From Diphasiastrum complanatum (Eukaryota > Streptophyta > Lycopodiopsida > Lycopodiales > Lycopodiaceae), in assembly GCA_029204225.1 (NCBI GenBank), contig CM055112.1, forward strand, positions 42,968,311-43,032,310: a stretch of DNA of 64,000 bases. The letters are read 5' to 3'. Below are positions 1-11,765 of the stretch, piece by piece. The notes under the pieces were generated by a model. It ran no database searches and had not been told where the DNA came from. It worked only from the letters and a program-made list of their open reading frames with translations. The translations under genes and the position numbers were made by a program. Each line of letters opens with the position of its first letter. Positions within the stretch are counted from its first letter, which is position 1.

Positions 1-34
1 AAGCCTTGTAAAACAAGAAAAATACGAGTAGTGA

Positions 35-560
35 CCTATGCTCGAGCATAGGTTTCGGGGTCCTTAGTAACAACTTATGCTCAGCATAGGAAGTTGGCGG
101 GGATTTTTTCAATTTTAACCACCTTTCGACCTATGCTGAGCATAGGCTTAACTAGAGAACGCAGTGACAGACCTATGCTGAGAATAGGTTGCACCTATGG
201 TCCTCTTCTAGCCCCTGCTTCAGCATAGGACATTACTCGCGTGCTCTAGTCCAACCTATGCTCAGCATAGGATGTCTTCCAATTTGCTTGCTAACCTATG
301 CTGAGCATAGGTTGGAGGGAGGACCAAAAATGCAACCTATGCTTAGCATAGGTCGAATTGTGGTTAGAATAGAGAAATATTGTCGGAATCGTATGCCGAG
401 CATAGGATGTTACTAGGACCCGAACACAACCTATGCTCAGCATAGGTTAGAGAAGAGGAAGCACCTATGTTGAGCATAGGTTACCCATGTTTTAAGAAGA
501 TGAATACAAATTAAATCATAATATTTTCTATTGCAAGAATTTAATACCCATGCTAAGCAT
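35..560. repeat. Palindromic minisatellite array, copy 1
   Basis: At least eleven copies of the near-perfect palindrome CCTATGCTSAGCATAGG lie at about 35, 74, 130, 172, 214, 255, 295, 336, 390, 430 and 464, with a weaker copy near 547. Spacing is mostly 39-42 bp with a few 54-56 bp steps, so this is a degenerate tandem repeat of about 41 bp whose palindrome is better conserved than the spacer. The first copy has an 18-bp version with CG in the centre. The same array occurs at 43.39-43.94 kb, and shortened arrays lie near 37.5-37.7 and 40.44-40.68 kb. Open frames across it are by-products of the repeat. Confidence 0.93.
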
Positions 561-789
561 AGACAAAAAAAAATGACAATAATCTTACCGTCAAGAAATC
601 TGTAAGCAAGAACGTATGCGAAATCTTATAGAAAGCCGTGACTTGGTCGTAGCGAGATCTCTAGCAGCATGTGTGCTTCTGAATTCGCAAATGAGGTGAG
701 TTATGCTTGGACTATGGTCCTTGAATAATTTTTTTTTCGAATCCCCCACCTCACGCCAGACCTCCAGCTTGCTTTGGGACCGAGTTGCC

Positions 790-883
790 GCGACTCACCT
801 CACCTCACCTCACGTCGACCTCGAGTCTAAGCCGGGACCATCCAAACCTAAACGCAACTCTAAACCTAACCCTAACCCTAAGG
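790..883. repeat. CTCAC run and telomere-like block
   Basis: Four CTCAC-type pentamers are followed, at 860-883, by CCTAA/CCCTAA units that resemble plant telomere repeats and telo-boxes. The block is far too short to be a chromosome end. The same arrangement is kept in the paralogous copy at 44.15-44.25 kb. It lies between the palindrome array and the plus-strand reading frame that starts near 1131, so a promoter role is possible but only inferred. Confidence 0.6.
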
Positions 884-1130
884 ATGCTGTCAAACAACAT
901 TTAAAGCATGGTAGTCACTGGAAATTTTAATTAACCAGTTACTTTCTAGGCTTGTTGCTCGTTTGTATTTAGTTGGTTTTTTTGTATACGTCTATTGAGA
1001 TTCGCATAGCTTTTTATTTGTCCTATGACCTTGCAGTTAAGTTTGAGGAGCACATGTAGTGTGGTATTAACTATTTCAACGGGTCTATGCTTAGCATAAG
1101 TACATAGTTAAAAAAAAAATTAAAGTTACG

Positions 1131-2214
1131 ATGTCATGTAGTTCTACCTCTTCTATTCCAATAGTTGTAACTCAATATATTGCAACAAGTACAACATCTT
1201 CATCTGACATTCCCAATGAATTTTTTTTTATAAAGCCACTCCTGAATATGAAACATGTTTTCGTAAATGATGTGGCATCGTCATCATTTACATGTTCATC
1301 TTCTGAAATTCCTTAAGCAAGTACTTTTCAAGAAATGACGTCTGTAACTTAGCTTGCATCAAATCTTTCGACCTTGTCCTCCTCTTCAGATACAGGCTTG
1401 GCACAATTAGAACATCATTCTTTTCAACATGTTAAATCATTCAGTGATGCGTCAAAAGCTTCAATTCACTAAGTTACTGATTCTAGTAAATCAACAGATC
1501 CGCGTAAGTCTGTTGATCCACGACGTTCAAGCTTTTCTCATGTTCGTAGGAGACCTTCTCAAAGTAATGTTCGTCATGTTAAATCTAAAAGGTCTATATT
1601 CGTGGAAAATTTAGACCCTTATGAGGGTCCAGAACATCCTGAGGTTGGAGCCAAAATTCCGCGTCATGAAATTCCAACACATTCTCAACCAGTTCAAGCA
1701 CCTACTAGTGTCAATGTTCCCTACTTGAGTTACTCATATTTTCTTAGAATTTGGACTGGTAAAAATTCCCAAAAAATCACGAATGACAGTATGCTCCACT
1801 TACGAGTTGTTAAAGTCTGCAAAACAACTTGCAAAGTCTAATGACGAGAAAGATAAATATTAATCAAATTTATCATTCATTTTAATACTTTCTGTTTTGA
1901 AAAAATTTATGTTGCAGTCTTTATTCTATTAAATAAGTGAATCATTGCATTTTAAGTGGATGTTGCAAAAGCTCTTCAACTGCACAAAGATCAACAAACA
2001 GTAAGGTTTTTTCAACAAACAGTAAGGTTTTTTGTCAACATTAGACATAGATTCTGAGGAAACATGCCAGTTGACTCTGATGAAGAAGACGGGTCTTCCA
2101 CTTCATCAGCTAAAAACAAGAGTGTTGAGAATATGTCAAGTTCTGAATTGAGAGGCATCAGTGAAAATTCTTTAGAAAATGTACTTTAAAAAAAAGAATA
2201 TACAAATATAATTT
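1131..2214 (+). pseudogene. Decayed ORF of uncharacterised element, copy 1 (internal deletion)
   Basis: Ser/Thr-rich N-terminus (SSTSSIPIVVTQ) followed by a basic stretch, then the motif LSYSYFLRIW near 1720, and after a probable intron an exon with AKALQLHKDQQ and an acidic Ser tail. It is the partner of 44578-46202, but about 556 bp present there (45.163-45.718 kb) are missing, with ATGTTC at both breakpoints, which suggests microhomology deletion. Several in-frame stops sit where Gln would be expected. The family is not one I can name. From memory, similar proteins with an LSYSYF-x2-W motif exist as uncharacterised, probably element-borne proteins. It cannot make a full product. Confidence 0.55.
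1991..2033. repeat. 21-bp tandem duplication
   Basis: The segment beginning TCAACAAACAGTAAGG occurs twice head to tail (1991 and 2012). The paralogous copy near 46.0 kb has it once, so this is a private duplication of the first copy. Confidence 0.85.
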
Positions 2215-2486
2215 AAGTTATTTTGTATTTCAATGGGATTTCAAGTTTCAAAAATCATTTGTTCTCTTGAATTATTATTTCATTTGTAATTATGATGGCT
2301 TTATGAAGTTTGCAACAAAAAACTTGTATTTTTATTTAAAATATGCATTTTTTGGCTTTTTTAAAAAACAAAATTTAGAGATTTATTAAAAAAATCCATG
2401 ATTTTGGCCTAAAACTAGGACTATTAAAAAACACCAAAAAAGATTACTCTTTTTTAGGTCACAGTCCCAAAACAAATCTCATCGTG
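2215..2486. other. AT-rich spacer, no gene seen
   Basis: AT-rich sequence that follows the acidic exon. It is shared with 46.2-46.43 kb and no coding signal is visible. Confidence 0.6.
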
Positions 2487-2669
2487 TTTTGATTGAAAGG
2501 AATGAAGTCTTTATTTTCCAAGGCAAGAGACAAGGTGAGCTCTACAAACTTGATGGATATGTTGTTTCTAACCATGGTGGTTTGAAAGCAAAGAAGCAAG
2601 TTGGTGAGCTTTGTTTAGTGTCAAAGTTACAAAGGTTGTGTTATTCTAGGTTTAGATCAAGATCTAAGA
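2487..2669 (+). pseudogene. Copia pre-integrase fragment, copy 1
   Basis: Encodes IERNEVFIFQGKRQGELYKL and following residues, the segment before the integrase of a Ty1/copia polyprotein (GAG-pre-integrase region). The same segment recurs at 15.18, 35.39, 37.80, 40.76 and 46.43 kb. Here it stops abruptly at about 2669, where the other copies continue into the integrase core. The next sequence belongs to the leader side of a different copia element, so the copy was probably interrupted by it. Confidence 0.75.
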
Positions 2670-2903
2670 TTTTCTCTCTCTACCCGAGAGCAGCCTCTTT
2701 TTTTCATACTAAACACTTAGAATTATTTCTGACATTCATTTCTCATAGTGAAGAGTTAGATTTTTTCATCCGATGTATGTCATTGTGCTCTTGCCTTAGA
2801 TTTTTCAAGCATACTGCTCTTTGATTAATCTTGTGCAATCACAACGCCTCAGTAAGATCCTGTAGGGTGTGTGGTGAAGTTCACACGTGCTAAAACCTTC
2901 ACA
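2670..2903 (+). mobile_element. Truncated 5' LTR of copia element
   Basis: Sequence immediately upstream of a primer-binding site and ending in CA, as an LTR should. The TG start is not visible and no matching 3' LTR was found after 7666, so boundaries are inferred from the primer-binding site only. Confidence 0.5.
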
Positions 2904-2914
2904 TGGTATTAGAG
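2904..2914 (+). other. Primer-binding site, initiator tRNA-Met type
   Basis: TGGTATTAGAG differs by one base (C to T) from the usual plant copia site TGGTATCAGAG. It directly abuts a CA end, and a gag start lies about 770 bp downstream. Confidence 0.7.
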
Positions 2915-3675
2915 TTTCATGCTTTGAAGTTGTGAGTGTGTATACATCAAATCATCAATGTTTTTGCTTGCAGGAACTCGGATTTTGGAGAGGGATTCAA
3001 ACTCGCTAAGAAACAAGCAATCTGTGGATCATAAGTGGATCAAATCAAGGCTGATCTGATCCAGCGAAGCTCTATACGGACAGAGAGCTCACACATGTGA
3101 AATCAGCCCTCATTAATGAGTGTTACTTCTCAAGGAATGATCCAAATTTGATGTTCTATAGCTTGTTGGATAGATATTGAAGAGTAGAATGTGTTGGTCT
3201 TGTTTCTAAATCAATCTGATTTGGTTTTAGAAGAGTTCTAGACAATCAAAGTTTGAGAGGGTACTCAACTCGTGGGATATGCCAAAGTGAGCACACATCT
3301 GTCTTTTTCACCATTGTCATCAATTTTCACTATCAATCAAATAGAATTGGATAGAAGTGAGTGTTCTAAGGTCTTAGACTTTTTATTTCACACATATTAC
3401 TGTGTTTGAGTTGAAAGTAAGTTCCTAGAGAGTTTATCAGTACTTTGAAACTCGTGGGAGAGATAGACTTCTTGCTTGCATGTGCTTCTTCTTTTGTGAC
3501 TAAAGCAAGATCCAAATTCAAGATAGATTGATTTTTTGTATTGAGAATTTGTTCTCACATCTATTGCTAGATTTCATAGGGTGTATCAACATCTGTGTTA
3601 GATCCTAGATTGAGATAGCAAGCAACATCCTTTCAACTCCATTTTTTATCATTACTAGAATTTCTCATCAAGAAG
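2915..3675 (+). other. Copia untranslated leader
   Basis: Sequence between the primer-binding site and the gag start, with no coding signal. Its place and length fit the leader of a copia element. Confidence 0.5.
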
Positions 3676-6600
3676 ATGTCTTCATCTTGTTCACATTTCT
3701 TAGAGCACAGTGAGAGATTAACATCTTCCAACTATGCAATGTGGAAGATCAGAATGGAATCATTGCTGATTCTACATGATGTAATGGATATTGTGATTGG
3801 AGCTGAAGAAGAACCTGTTGCATCCAATGAAGTTGCAGCATTCTACAAAAGAACCAGAACTGTCCTTCATTTTATAAAAATGAATGTTACCAATGAAGTG
3901 TTAAGAGAGATACTGCAGTACATGCACCACTGCCAAGGAAGCTTGGGATACTCTAAAAACATTCTATGAGATCAAAAATACCTCTAGATTTGCTTACACT
4001 TAGAAACCAAATATTTCTAAGTTATTAGAGAGTAGATGAGAGTGCTTCATCATATGTCATGAGAGTTAAGGATCTTCATCAAGAGTTAGATGGTATTAGT
4101 GATGCTCTTAAGAACACTGAACTTGTTCAAATAGTCCTAAATGAACTTAGAGATGAGTATGACAATACTGTGTAGACTTATGTTGTCAAGGAGGACCTTC
4201 CATCCTTGGAGACACTGCAAGGTGTTCTCATTGCTGAAGAAAACAGACAAGAGAACAAGATGCTGAGGATCAACAGACTTTCATTGAAAGATGGTGGAGA
4301 TGACAAAGCACTCTTCATCAGAGACAAGTCAAGAGGCAAGGTCAAAGGACAACTATACTTCAAGATGAACAAAGCCAAAGAAGGTGGTGAGGATCAGTCC
4401 TCACAAGTTGCAACATCCAGTGGCAAGAAGAAGTTATCAAAGATCAAGTGTTTTTTCTGTGGCAAGAAAGGACACTATGCATCAGACTATTTCAAGAAGA
4501 ATAACCAATCTAAGCAAGCTAACCTTACTAATGAGGATGAGTGTGAGGGTGTAGAGAGTGACAGAGAGGATTCACTAATGATGTCTACTTTTTCATCTTT
4601 TCCTCTTAAGAATGAAGAAGTCTGGTGGATAGACAGTGGGGCTAGTTCCCATATGTCTAGTTCTAGGAACTCTTTCACTAATCTCATGCCATATCTAGGT
4701 GCAAAAAGATCAATCTATACTGCTAATGATGTTGAGTGTAGGATTGAAGAAATAGGAAGCATTCCATTCCATGCATCATCATCAAAATGTTTTTGCTTAC
4801 ATGATGTACTGTATGTACCTAAATTGACCAAGAATCTCATTAGTGTAGGATAGTTGTTTGATAGTGGATTGGATGTCAAGTTTCAAGTTGACAAGTGTAT
4901 AATGTCAAGAGAAAATGAAGTTATTGCTAGAGGATCTAGAATTGGTAAGTTGTACAAACTAGATTCTAGGAAGAGTGCTAACATTTCAGATATTGCTTAT
5001 GAGACAAAGGTTCTACAGGAGGATCTGTGGCACAAGAGATTGGGTCATCCCAATTTCAAAGCCATGCAATCTATGGTCAAAGAAGGAAAAGATGTTGGTC
5101 TACCTAAGACATTGTCAAAGGAGCTTCTACCTTGTGAAGCTTGTGTGCTGGCAAAGTCACACAGAAGGCCTTTTCCTAGATCCAGTATAAAGACAAAGCA
5201 ACCATTTGAACTTGTACACTCTGATGTTCATTTCTCATCAACTAAGAGCAAAGGAGGAGCCAACTGCTTTGTCTCTTTTGTAGATGATTATAGAGGATAT
5301 TCTTGGATCTATATGTTGTCTTCAAAAGCTATGGTTTATGATGTTTTTCTTACTTTCAAAGCTTATGTAGAGAAGTAGTTTCCTTTCAAGTTAAAAGTTT
5401 TAAGAAGTGATAGTGGAGGAGAGTACACTTCCAATAAGTTTAAAGACTTTTGTGAGAGAGAGAGTATTCAAAGAGAGTTTTCTTGTTTATATACTCCTCA
5501 GCAAAATGGAGTTGGTGAGAGAAAAAATAGAACTTTGTGTGAATGTGCAAAAGTCATTAGGCTAGAAGCTTCTCTGCCTAAAGAATTTTGGGGAGAGGAA
5601 GTTGCATGTGCAAATCATCTTTGTAATAGGCTTCCAAATCTTGCAATAGAAAAAAGACACCATTTGAGATGTTGTATAAGAAAAAGCCTAAGGTAGATCA
5701 TCTTAGGATTTTTGGCTGTGTATGCTTTGTGCATGTGCCTCTAGAAACTAGGAAGAAGGAAGATCCTAGTGCAGTAAAAGGAATTTTTGTAGGATATGCA
5801 TCCACTAAAAAAGCATACAAGATTTATTTGCCCTCTACTAACAAGAATGTTGTTAGTAGAGATGTGATCTTCCATGAAGATCAATAATCTAACTTGGATG
5901 ATGCACAGATCAAGGAGACTCATGCAAGATCAATCATCAATCTTGATGTTGTTCAAGAAGAGGTGAGGCCGAAGATTGAGGAAGAGCAAATTCAAGCTAC
6001 CACACCAAGAAGATCTACACGAGCAAGATCTGAGCCAAGGAGGCTCACATATGATGAAGAAGGAAGGCAAGTGAAAGGTGAAACTTCCTATCATGCACTT
6101 TTTATATCAGATGAAGAGCCTAAGGATATTCAAGAAGCTTTTCAATCCAAGGAGTGGGTTGAAGCAATGACCCAAGAATTTGAAGCCTTGATGTCAAATA
6201 ACACATGAGAGCATGTGGAGCCACCAAACAACATGCATGTGATTGGATGTAAGTGGGTATTCAGAATCAAGTATAATCATGATGGGTCAATCAATAAGTA
6301 TAAAGCAAGACTTTATGCCGAAGGCTACTCACAGATCAAAGGTCTTGACTATGAAGACACCTTTGCACCAGTTGCAAAGATGGTAACAATTTGAATACTC
6401 ATGTCTCTTGCATGTTCTCACAAATGGAGTAGGTTCCAGCTTGATGTTTCTAACGCATTTCTCAATGGTTACCTTGAGGAGGAGATTTATATGGAACAGC
6501 CTCCAAGTTTTGTAGAAGAAGGTGATGAATCAACAGTTTGTCTTTTGTTCAAAAGTCTGTATGGACTGAAACAGGCACCAAGGTATTGGTATGCAAGGCT

Positions 6601-7666
6601 CAATTCCTATCTCATATCACTCGAATTTTGTCTACGTGAATATGACCCTTATCTGTATTATAAGTTTGTAGATAACTTTGCAATTATTCTTCTCATCTAT
6701 GTAGATGATATCATTCTTTGTGGAAACAATGAGAAGTTAGTTGAAGAATCTAAGCATGCACTTGGTACTGAGTTTAAGATGCAGGACTTAGGAGTTCTTC
6801 ACTATATTCTAGGCCTTGAAATAGATTTTTGGAAAGGTCATGCATTTATAAGCCAAAGTAGATATGCACTTTCCATGCTCAGGAAATTCCATATGGAGAA
6901 CTGTAAAGGCATAGATACACCTATGGAGCACACTATAAAAGTTCCTATTAAAGATGATGAAAAATACTTTGAGGACATCACTCTTTATAGGAGTCTTATT
7001 AGCTCACTTATTTGGTTAACGGTGACTAGTCCTGATCTAAGCTTTTGTGTTCATAAGCTAAGTCAACACATGCAGAATCCAAAGTTATATCATTGGAAGT
7101 TGGCTAAAAGAGTCTCGAGGTATATATCTTCTACCTTGGATTATGGACTATTCTATGAAGGAGAAGATCTGACTTTGATTGCTTTTTCAGATTCAGATTT
7201 TACAGGAGACAGGTTGGATAGGAAATCCACAAGTGCTTACACTATATTTCTTGGAGGAAATCTGGTTTCTTGGCTATCAAAGAAGCAGACAACTATTTCC
7301 TTATCATCATGTGAAGCTGAATACAAATCTCTTACAACCACAACAAATGAGGTTTTATGGATCAAAAGGCTGCTTTTGGAGCTAAAGTGTTATGCAAATG
7401 AAGATTTACCAATTATCAAGAATGATAACATTTCTGCTTAGGCTCTTGAAAATAATCCAGTCTTTCATGCAAGGAGCAAGCATATTGAAGTGGCTCATCA
7501 TTTTGTAAGAGAAAATGTCATTGGGAGAGAGATCTCAGTGGAGCATGTTCCATCTTCAGATTGTGTTGTAGATCTTCTCACCAAGCCTCTACTCAAGAAT
7601 GTATTTATGAAACCTTGGCCTAATTTCGAAGTCTATGTTGATAGGAACACTTGCTTATGGGATTAG
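3676..7666 (+). pseudogene. Ty1/copia gag-pol polyprotein, decayed
   Basis: All copia domains appear in the usual order. Gag starts MSSSCSHFLEHSERL. A zinc knuckle CFFCGKKGHYASDY has lost its last Cys. Protease has DSGASSHM near 4630. The integrase zinc region is HKRLGHPN to CEACVLAKSH, and the core includes DDYRGYSW, SDSGGEYT and TPQQNGVGERKNR. Reverse transcriptase follows (VSNAFLNGYLEEEIYMEQPP; YVDD near 6700). RNase H has SDSDFTGD, DRKSTSAY and SCEAEY. In-frame stops lie at about 4171, 4851, 5376, 5885, 6206, 6392 and 7439, with frameshifts in gag and at an A-run near 5650. Most stops sit where family alignment predicts Gln, Trp or Arg. It cannot make active protein. Confidence 0.93.
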
Positions 7667-8008
7667 TATCTAAACTAGCCATTCTAAGGCTTCTAAACTT
7701 CTAACTCAGAATTTTAAAACTTTAGGATTTCTAATTCTAGACTTAAGATAGCTTAAAATAACGTAGAATCTTTCTAAGCTTACGTTTTCTTAAGTCTAAG
7801 TTCTAAGTTTAAGCTATTTATTTACTTAAGCTTCTACCCATGGACTTACAAAACACATGCCATAATAGAAGTTTATTAGCTTTTACTCATACCTGGACTT
7901 ACAATACGCATGGCACAGAGTTCTATTTTTTTTTTTACTTTTCACTTTGTTGCTAAGATTATTCCCCTCCTTATTGGATTCGCGGTTCCACACCAATCGA
8001 AGCTCTTT
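7667..8008. other. No gene; possible remnant of copia 3' end
   Basis: AT-rich sequence with repeated TTCTAA/TTAAG words. No LTR match to 2670-2903 was found. An 18-bp stretch at about 7653-7670 recurs near 49.33 kb. Confidence 0.5.
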
Positions 8009-8997
8009 CGTCCTAGATCTTTTGAGCTTCCTGGAGGTGAGATTTTTGTTGTCATAATTTTGTTGCATTTGTCAGCCCAATTTATCAAGGAATGGTAGGT
8101 TTTGTAATAGTGGAACATACCCTAGAGAAAGTCGTGCATTTGTCAGAGCTCCACCATACCAACATGAAGCACAGAAGCTGCTCGGTGGTAAAGTTGCGCT
8201 ACATTGACGCGGCCATCTTGAGTTTTCAAAGGCTTATTGATGTCGACGGCGATTGGTGATAGCCCGCGATACCAATAATCTTTTAGATTCACCAAGAATG
8301 CCACCTGGCCCCAATTATTTGCAAAATAATGCGCATCACAATCAGGGTTGACATGGTGCTTTTGGTACAATACTCAAAAATTTGTAACCATGTCATTAGC
8401 TGGGTTGCAATCATCTACACCTGTGAACATGGGCCAAAAAATCTTGTTCTTTACCTTTTTGGCAAGAAATGGTTCTTGTCGCGCTATTGGCTAATTCTAT
8501 GGATTGGTGCGCATATAGGCGGGTGCTTCAAGATACCATGCCATGGAGGTTTTGTTCTGTAAAAATACTTGATGGCGCCAGGCTGGTTCTGGATCTAGGA
8601 GCTTGACGGCTTTCTCATGAGTTTTGCAATGATCTGGATTTGGAAGGGTGTAGCCGCCTCGCTCCTTAGTAGTTTGATACTTCTTGACAAACTCTTGAGA
8701 AATTAGCATGTCCTTGCTAGGCACATTAGGCATGATCATGTGCCTTATTGTGGATACTTTACCAACCAAGGCATGTTTTGCTTGTGGATCAGGTTGAGAA
8801 GAGAGAGGTGGTGAAGGATATTAGATTCAGCATTTTTGGTAAAAATTGGCTTTGGATGAAAGGAAAGTTAGCGGTGTCGATGAGGTTAGAAGCGGAGGAG
8901 TAAAACAGATGGTGTTGGGAGGAAGTACCACGCGTGTCCTGTGATTTAGTTGGTGAAGCAGCTGCTGATACTTGTCATGACCTTGGAATGTCGATCC
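8009..8997. repeat. Repeat A, left copy (inverted partner at 50.93-51.89 kb)
   Basis: Nearly the whole interval recurs in inverted orientation at 50926-51890. Its first roughly 300 bp also recur in direct orientation in the three tandem units at about 36.31, 38.72 and 41.66 kb. It holds the 3' part of the minus-strand decayed gene described next. Confidence 0.85.
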
Positions 8998-10117
8998 TTG
9001 ATTTATTGATGGAGGCCCTTGGAAACTTGCCCCATCTCCGCCATCAAATCCATCATAATAATGCTCAGAATCATGAAACTGGGCGTGTTCTGCATGGACG
9101 GAAGGTGCCGATTGTGTGGCTACCTTTAGCTTTTCATCTAGGGTGGCAATATGCTGGTTTAGGGCCTCGACAGAGGTAGCATATGATTGCTACATCCTGA
9201 AATGTAGTTATGTCGTGGCCTTTAACTTTTGTGCCAACCTCTGATATGACTCCACTGGAATCTGAGTTCTCTCGGGAATAGCTGGTGGTGCAAAGTCAGT
9301 GAAGTTGACCTACACTAGCTGTTCCTTCATAGCGGAATATGTTGCGGATGTGGCTGCCAAGGCATCATCCATCTCCTGAGTAAGATTGGTCATTAAAATG
9401 TGGAGATGGAAGCTGCTACCGCTTGTCTTTGTTGTTGGTCCTGTTGAAGTAGGGCCTCTTGTTGCGCTAGCACCTCCTTTTGGACTTGAGAGGATTTCAG
9501 CTCCTGCCAGATTCAGCATACTCTGTACCTATACCATTGGATACGATATCAGGGGAGATGTCTTCTTCGGTGATGACTACCTTACCTCTCTGCTTATTAT
9601 TGGGAGGTGTAGTGGAATGCGATCCATGTGGACAATATGAACCTCAGTCAAGATCATAACAATTTTTGCCACAGCACGTAACTTTGGATCCTTAATTAGA
9701 TTTGTGGCAAGGCCATCATTGGTGTGAGGGATGGTTTTGTCGTCGTCGAACAAGATCATTTTCAAGTAATTGTGGTCATAGATGGTGCCCTTGCCTTGGA
9801 TCGACTCCCCAGTGTCTGGAAAACCGATCAGCTACATCCTGGCTAGTGTAATGTCAATGGTAATGTAACTGCCATCCTTGGAGGAAATTCTAAATGACTG
9901 GAATTGATCCGAGTAGGAGGAGTAGGCAGCATGTACCAGACTTTCATGCTGCTGTTCAAGAAAGATGGAACAAATTAAAACCAAGACGGATGAAAATGTC
10001 ACTGGCTAACTGCAACATCGTTAAATGATTCTTGAGTTTGAGTAAAAAGAGATCGCCCGTGTAAGGTTTTGTGGCCTTACGACAATGCAGTGAGAGTGAG
10101 GGATCACTGGAAGCCAT
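8080..10117 (-). pseudogene. Decayed gene of unknown function
   Basis: Reading leftward from an ATG at 10117 (MASSDPSLSLHCRKATKPY), coherent frames follow each other with one shift and a few stops: a segment with KDGSYITIDITLARM, one with HNYLKMILFDDDKT, one with GGASATRGPTSTGP, then DMLISQEFVKKYQTTKE, AWYLEAPAYMRTNP and finally PIAVDINKPLKTQD. A TATA-like sequence lies about 105 bp upstream of the ATG. The C-terminal module is shared with the ParB-like ORFs at 36-42 kb, so modules have been exchanged. No domain is recognised. It could be a TE gene or a captured host gene. Confidence 0.45.
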
Positions 10118-10220
10118 GAAAGTAATAGTCAAATGATTAAAGATAGTTCTAAATTTTTTGAAAATTTCAGCATGAACTCACTTGCAAGAATCTAGAATAA
10201 ACTTGTGGAGGGATGAGGCC

Positions 10221-10230
10221 TATATATAAA
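10221..10230 (-). promoter_or_regulatory. TATA-box candidate
   Basis: TATATATAAA on the plus strand reads TTTATATATA on the minus strand, about 105 bp before the ATG at 10117. Position and sequence suit a TATA box, but no transcript evidence exists. Confidence 0.4.
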
Positions 10231-10800
10231 CATTTTTTGGTAAGAATTTGCAAATTCACCCAGTAATTCCCTCAGTGCCCACGATTTCCTAGTGAGGTTC
10301 GTGAATTTCAAGGCAATGTTTTGAGGTCCGGCAAGTTACTGTAAGTGATTTTTTGTACAAAAATGAGTGGAAATGTATGACAATACAAAAAATGGTATGA
10401 TCAGAATTTGTGGATTACACAAAGAAAATGTGCAACTAATTTTGAACCTCAACGAATTATCTACGAATTCTATCAATGACGATCTGATGTATAAACTAGG
10501 TTTTTTTTCTATTTATGAAAAGTTTGACTCTAAGCCAGTATTCATGGAGGTAATAAATGAATCGTGGACAGTAAAAATGGGTTTGGGCAAATTCTATTTG
10601 GTATGATTGTTCATCAAAATCTAAGAAAAAAGAATGAATCATGTGGTTGGATAGAAAAAGACTGATTGTATTCCTGATCTGATGATATCTTGATGTGTTA
10701 AACAAGAAACATACCAAAGAATTGTCAAAATGGTAGGCAGGCAGAAAAATAGAAATAAATAAACAAAATTTAGGAAATAAAACAAACTAGTACATATCAA
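10231..10800. other. No gene recognised
   Basis: Short open frames on both strands show no motif and no repeat partner in the window. Confidence 0.5.
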
Positions 10801-11765
10801 GATAAAAATAGGATTAGTTGTGAGTTTGCTTCCATTGACCACATTATCTAAGGTATCACCTTGTAGGGTTTGGAGTTGGACATATCTAGAGGCAAATATC
10901 TTTTGAATGACATAAGGTCCTTGGCCAAAAAATCTCAGTTTGCACTTGAATGTTTTGGCTTGGTATAAGAGGACCTTGTCGCCAACCTGGAACTCTTTGA
11001 GTTTTAAAGATCGATCATGTCATGTCGGTGTTTGTGGACTGTTGAGCATGGATGCTGATCAGTCAGATGGAATATGGAATTCCACTGGCATGATGGCTTC
11101 CTGGCCATATACTAGCTAGAAAGGGGTTAAACTTGTGGCTCTTTTCAGGGTAATGCAATAGACCCATAGAGCAGCATGAAGTTTCAGTTCCCAATCAGAT
11201 TGACTAGACTTGATGGTCTTGGTTAGAATACCACATAAGATTTTCTTGGGGGATTCCACCTGGCCATTGCATCGTGGATAATATGGGGAACTTTTGGGAT
11301 GTACTACAAAGAATTTTGAAAGTAGAAATGCTATGATAGAGTTAAGGAAATGAGTGCCACTATTGATTATGAGTTCTAGACACGATCACCTGTTCATAGA
11401 GAAATTTTGCGGTAGAACGAGCATTAGCATTGTAAATAGCTCTAGCTTCAGTCCATTTGGTGCAATAATCTGTAGCCACTACGATATATCTAGATTGAGT
11501 GTGTCTAGCAACGAGACTAATTGGTCCATGATACTCAATCCCACACTTCTGCAAAACTTGATCAGTCATGACAGGGTGTAAAGGCATATAGTCGGTCTTT
11601 TTCCTAAAAATATTTGTCTATTGACAAACATCACAAGCCTTTATGTAGGTGTGGGTACCTTGGAAGAGAGTTGGCCACCAAACGGTCGTTTCGAAAGAGA
11701 AATGACCAGCTCCAACACCTTCATGGGTTAAGGAAATAACTGAGGAGCTTTGGAAAATGCATGAC
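10801..11765 (-). pseudogene. Ty3/gypsy integrase fragment, copy 1
   Basis: Minus-strand frames read, in order: the end of the zinc region; the core start YHGPISLVARHTQ with VVATDYCTKWTEA (first catalytic Asp); SGTHFLNS; the NGQVE motif; and a C-terminal part with VGDKVLLYQAK and LRFFGQGPYVI. This is the order of a gypsy integrase. Stops and frameshifts break it. An inverted, further decayed copy lies at 60.69-61.56 kb. Confidence 0.8.

Noticed and set aside
189-416. Open frame with repeated PMLSIG words
   Set aside because: It is the translation of the palindrome array and has no independent support.
35-560. CRISPR-like look of regularly spaced repeats
   Set aside because: The repeats are palindromes, spacers are about 24 bp and partly similar, there are no cas-like genes, and the DNA is clearly plant nuclear with introns and LTR elements.
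7667-8008. 3' LTR of the first copia element
   Set aside because: No similarity to 2670-2903 could be found by eye, so no LTR pair is claimed.
10367-10606. 79-codon frame near 10.4 kb
   Set aside because: AT-rich, with no motif and no repeated partner.
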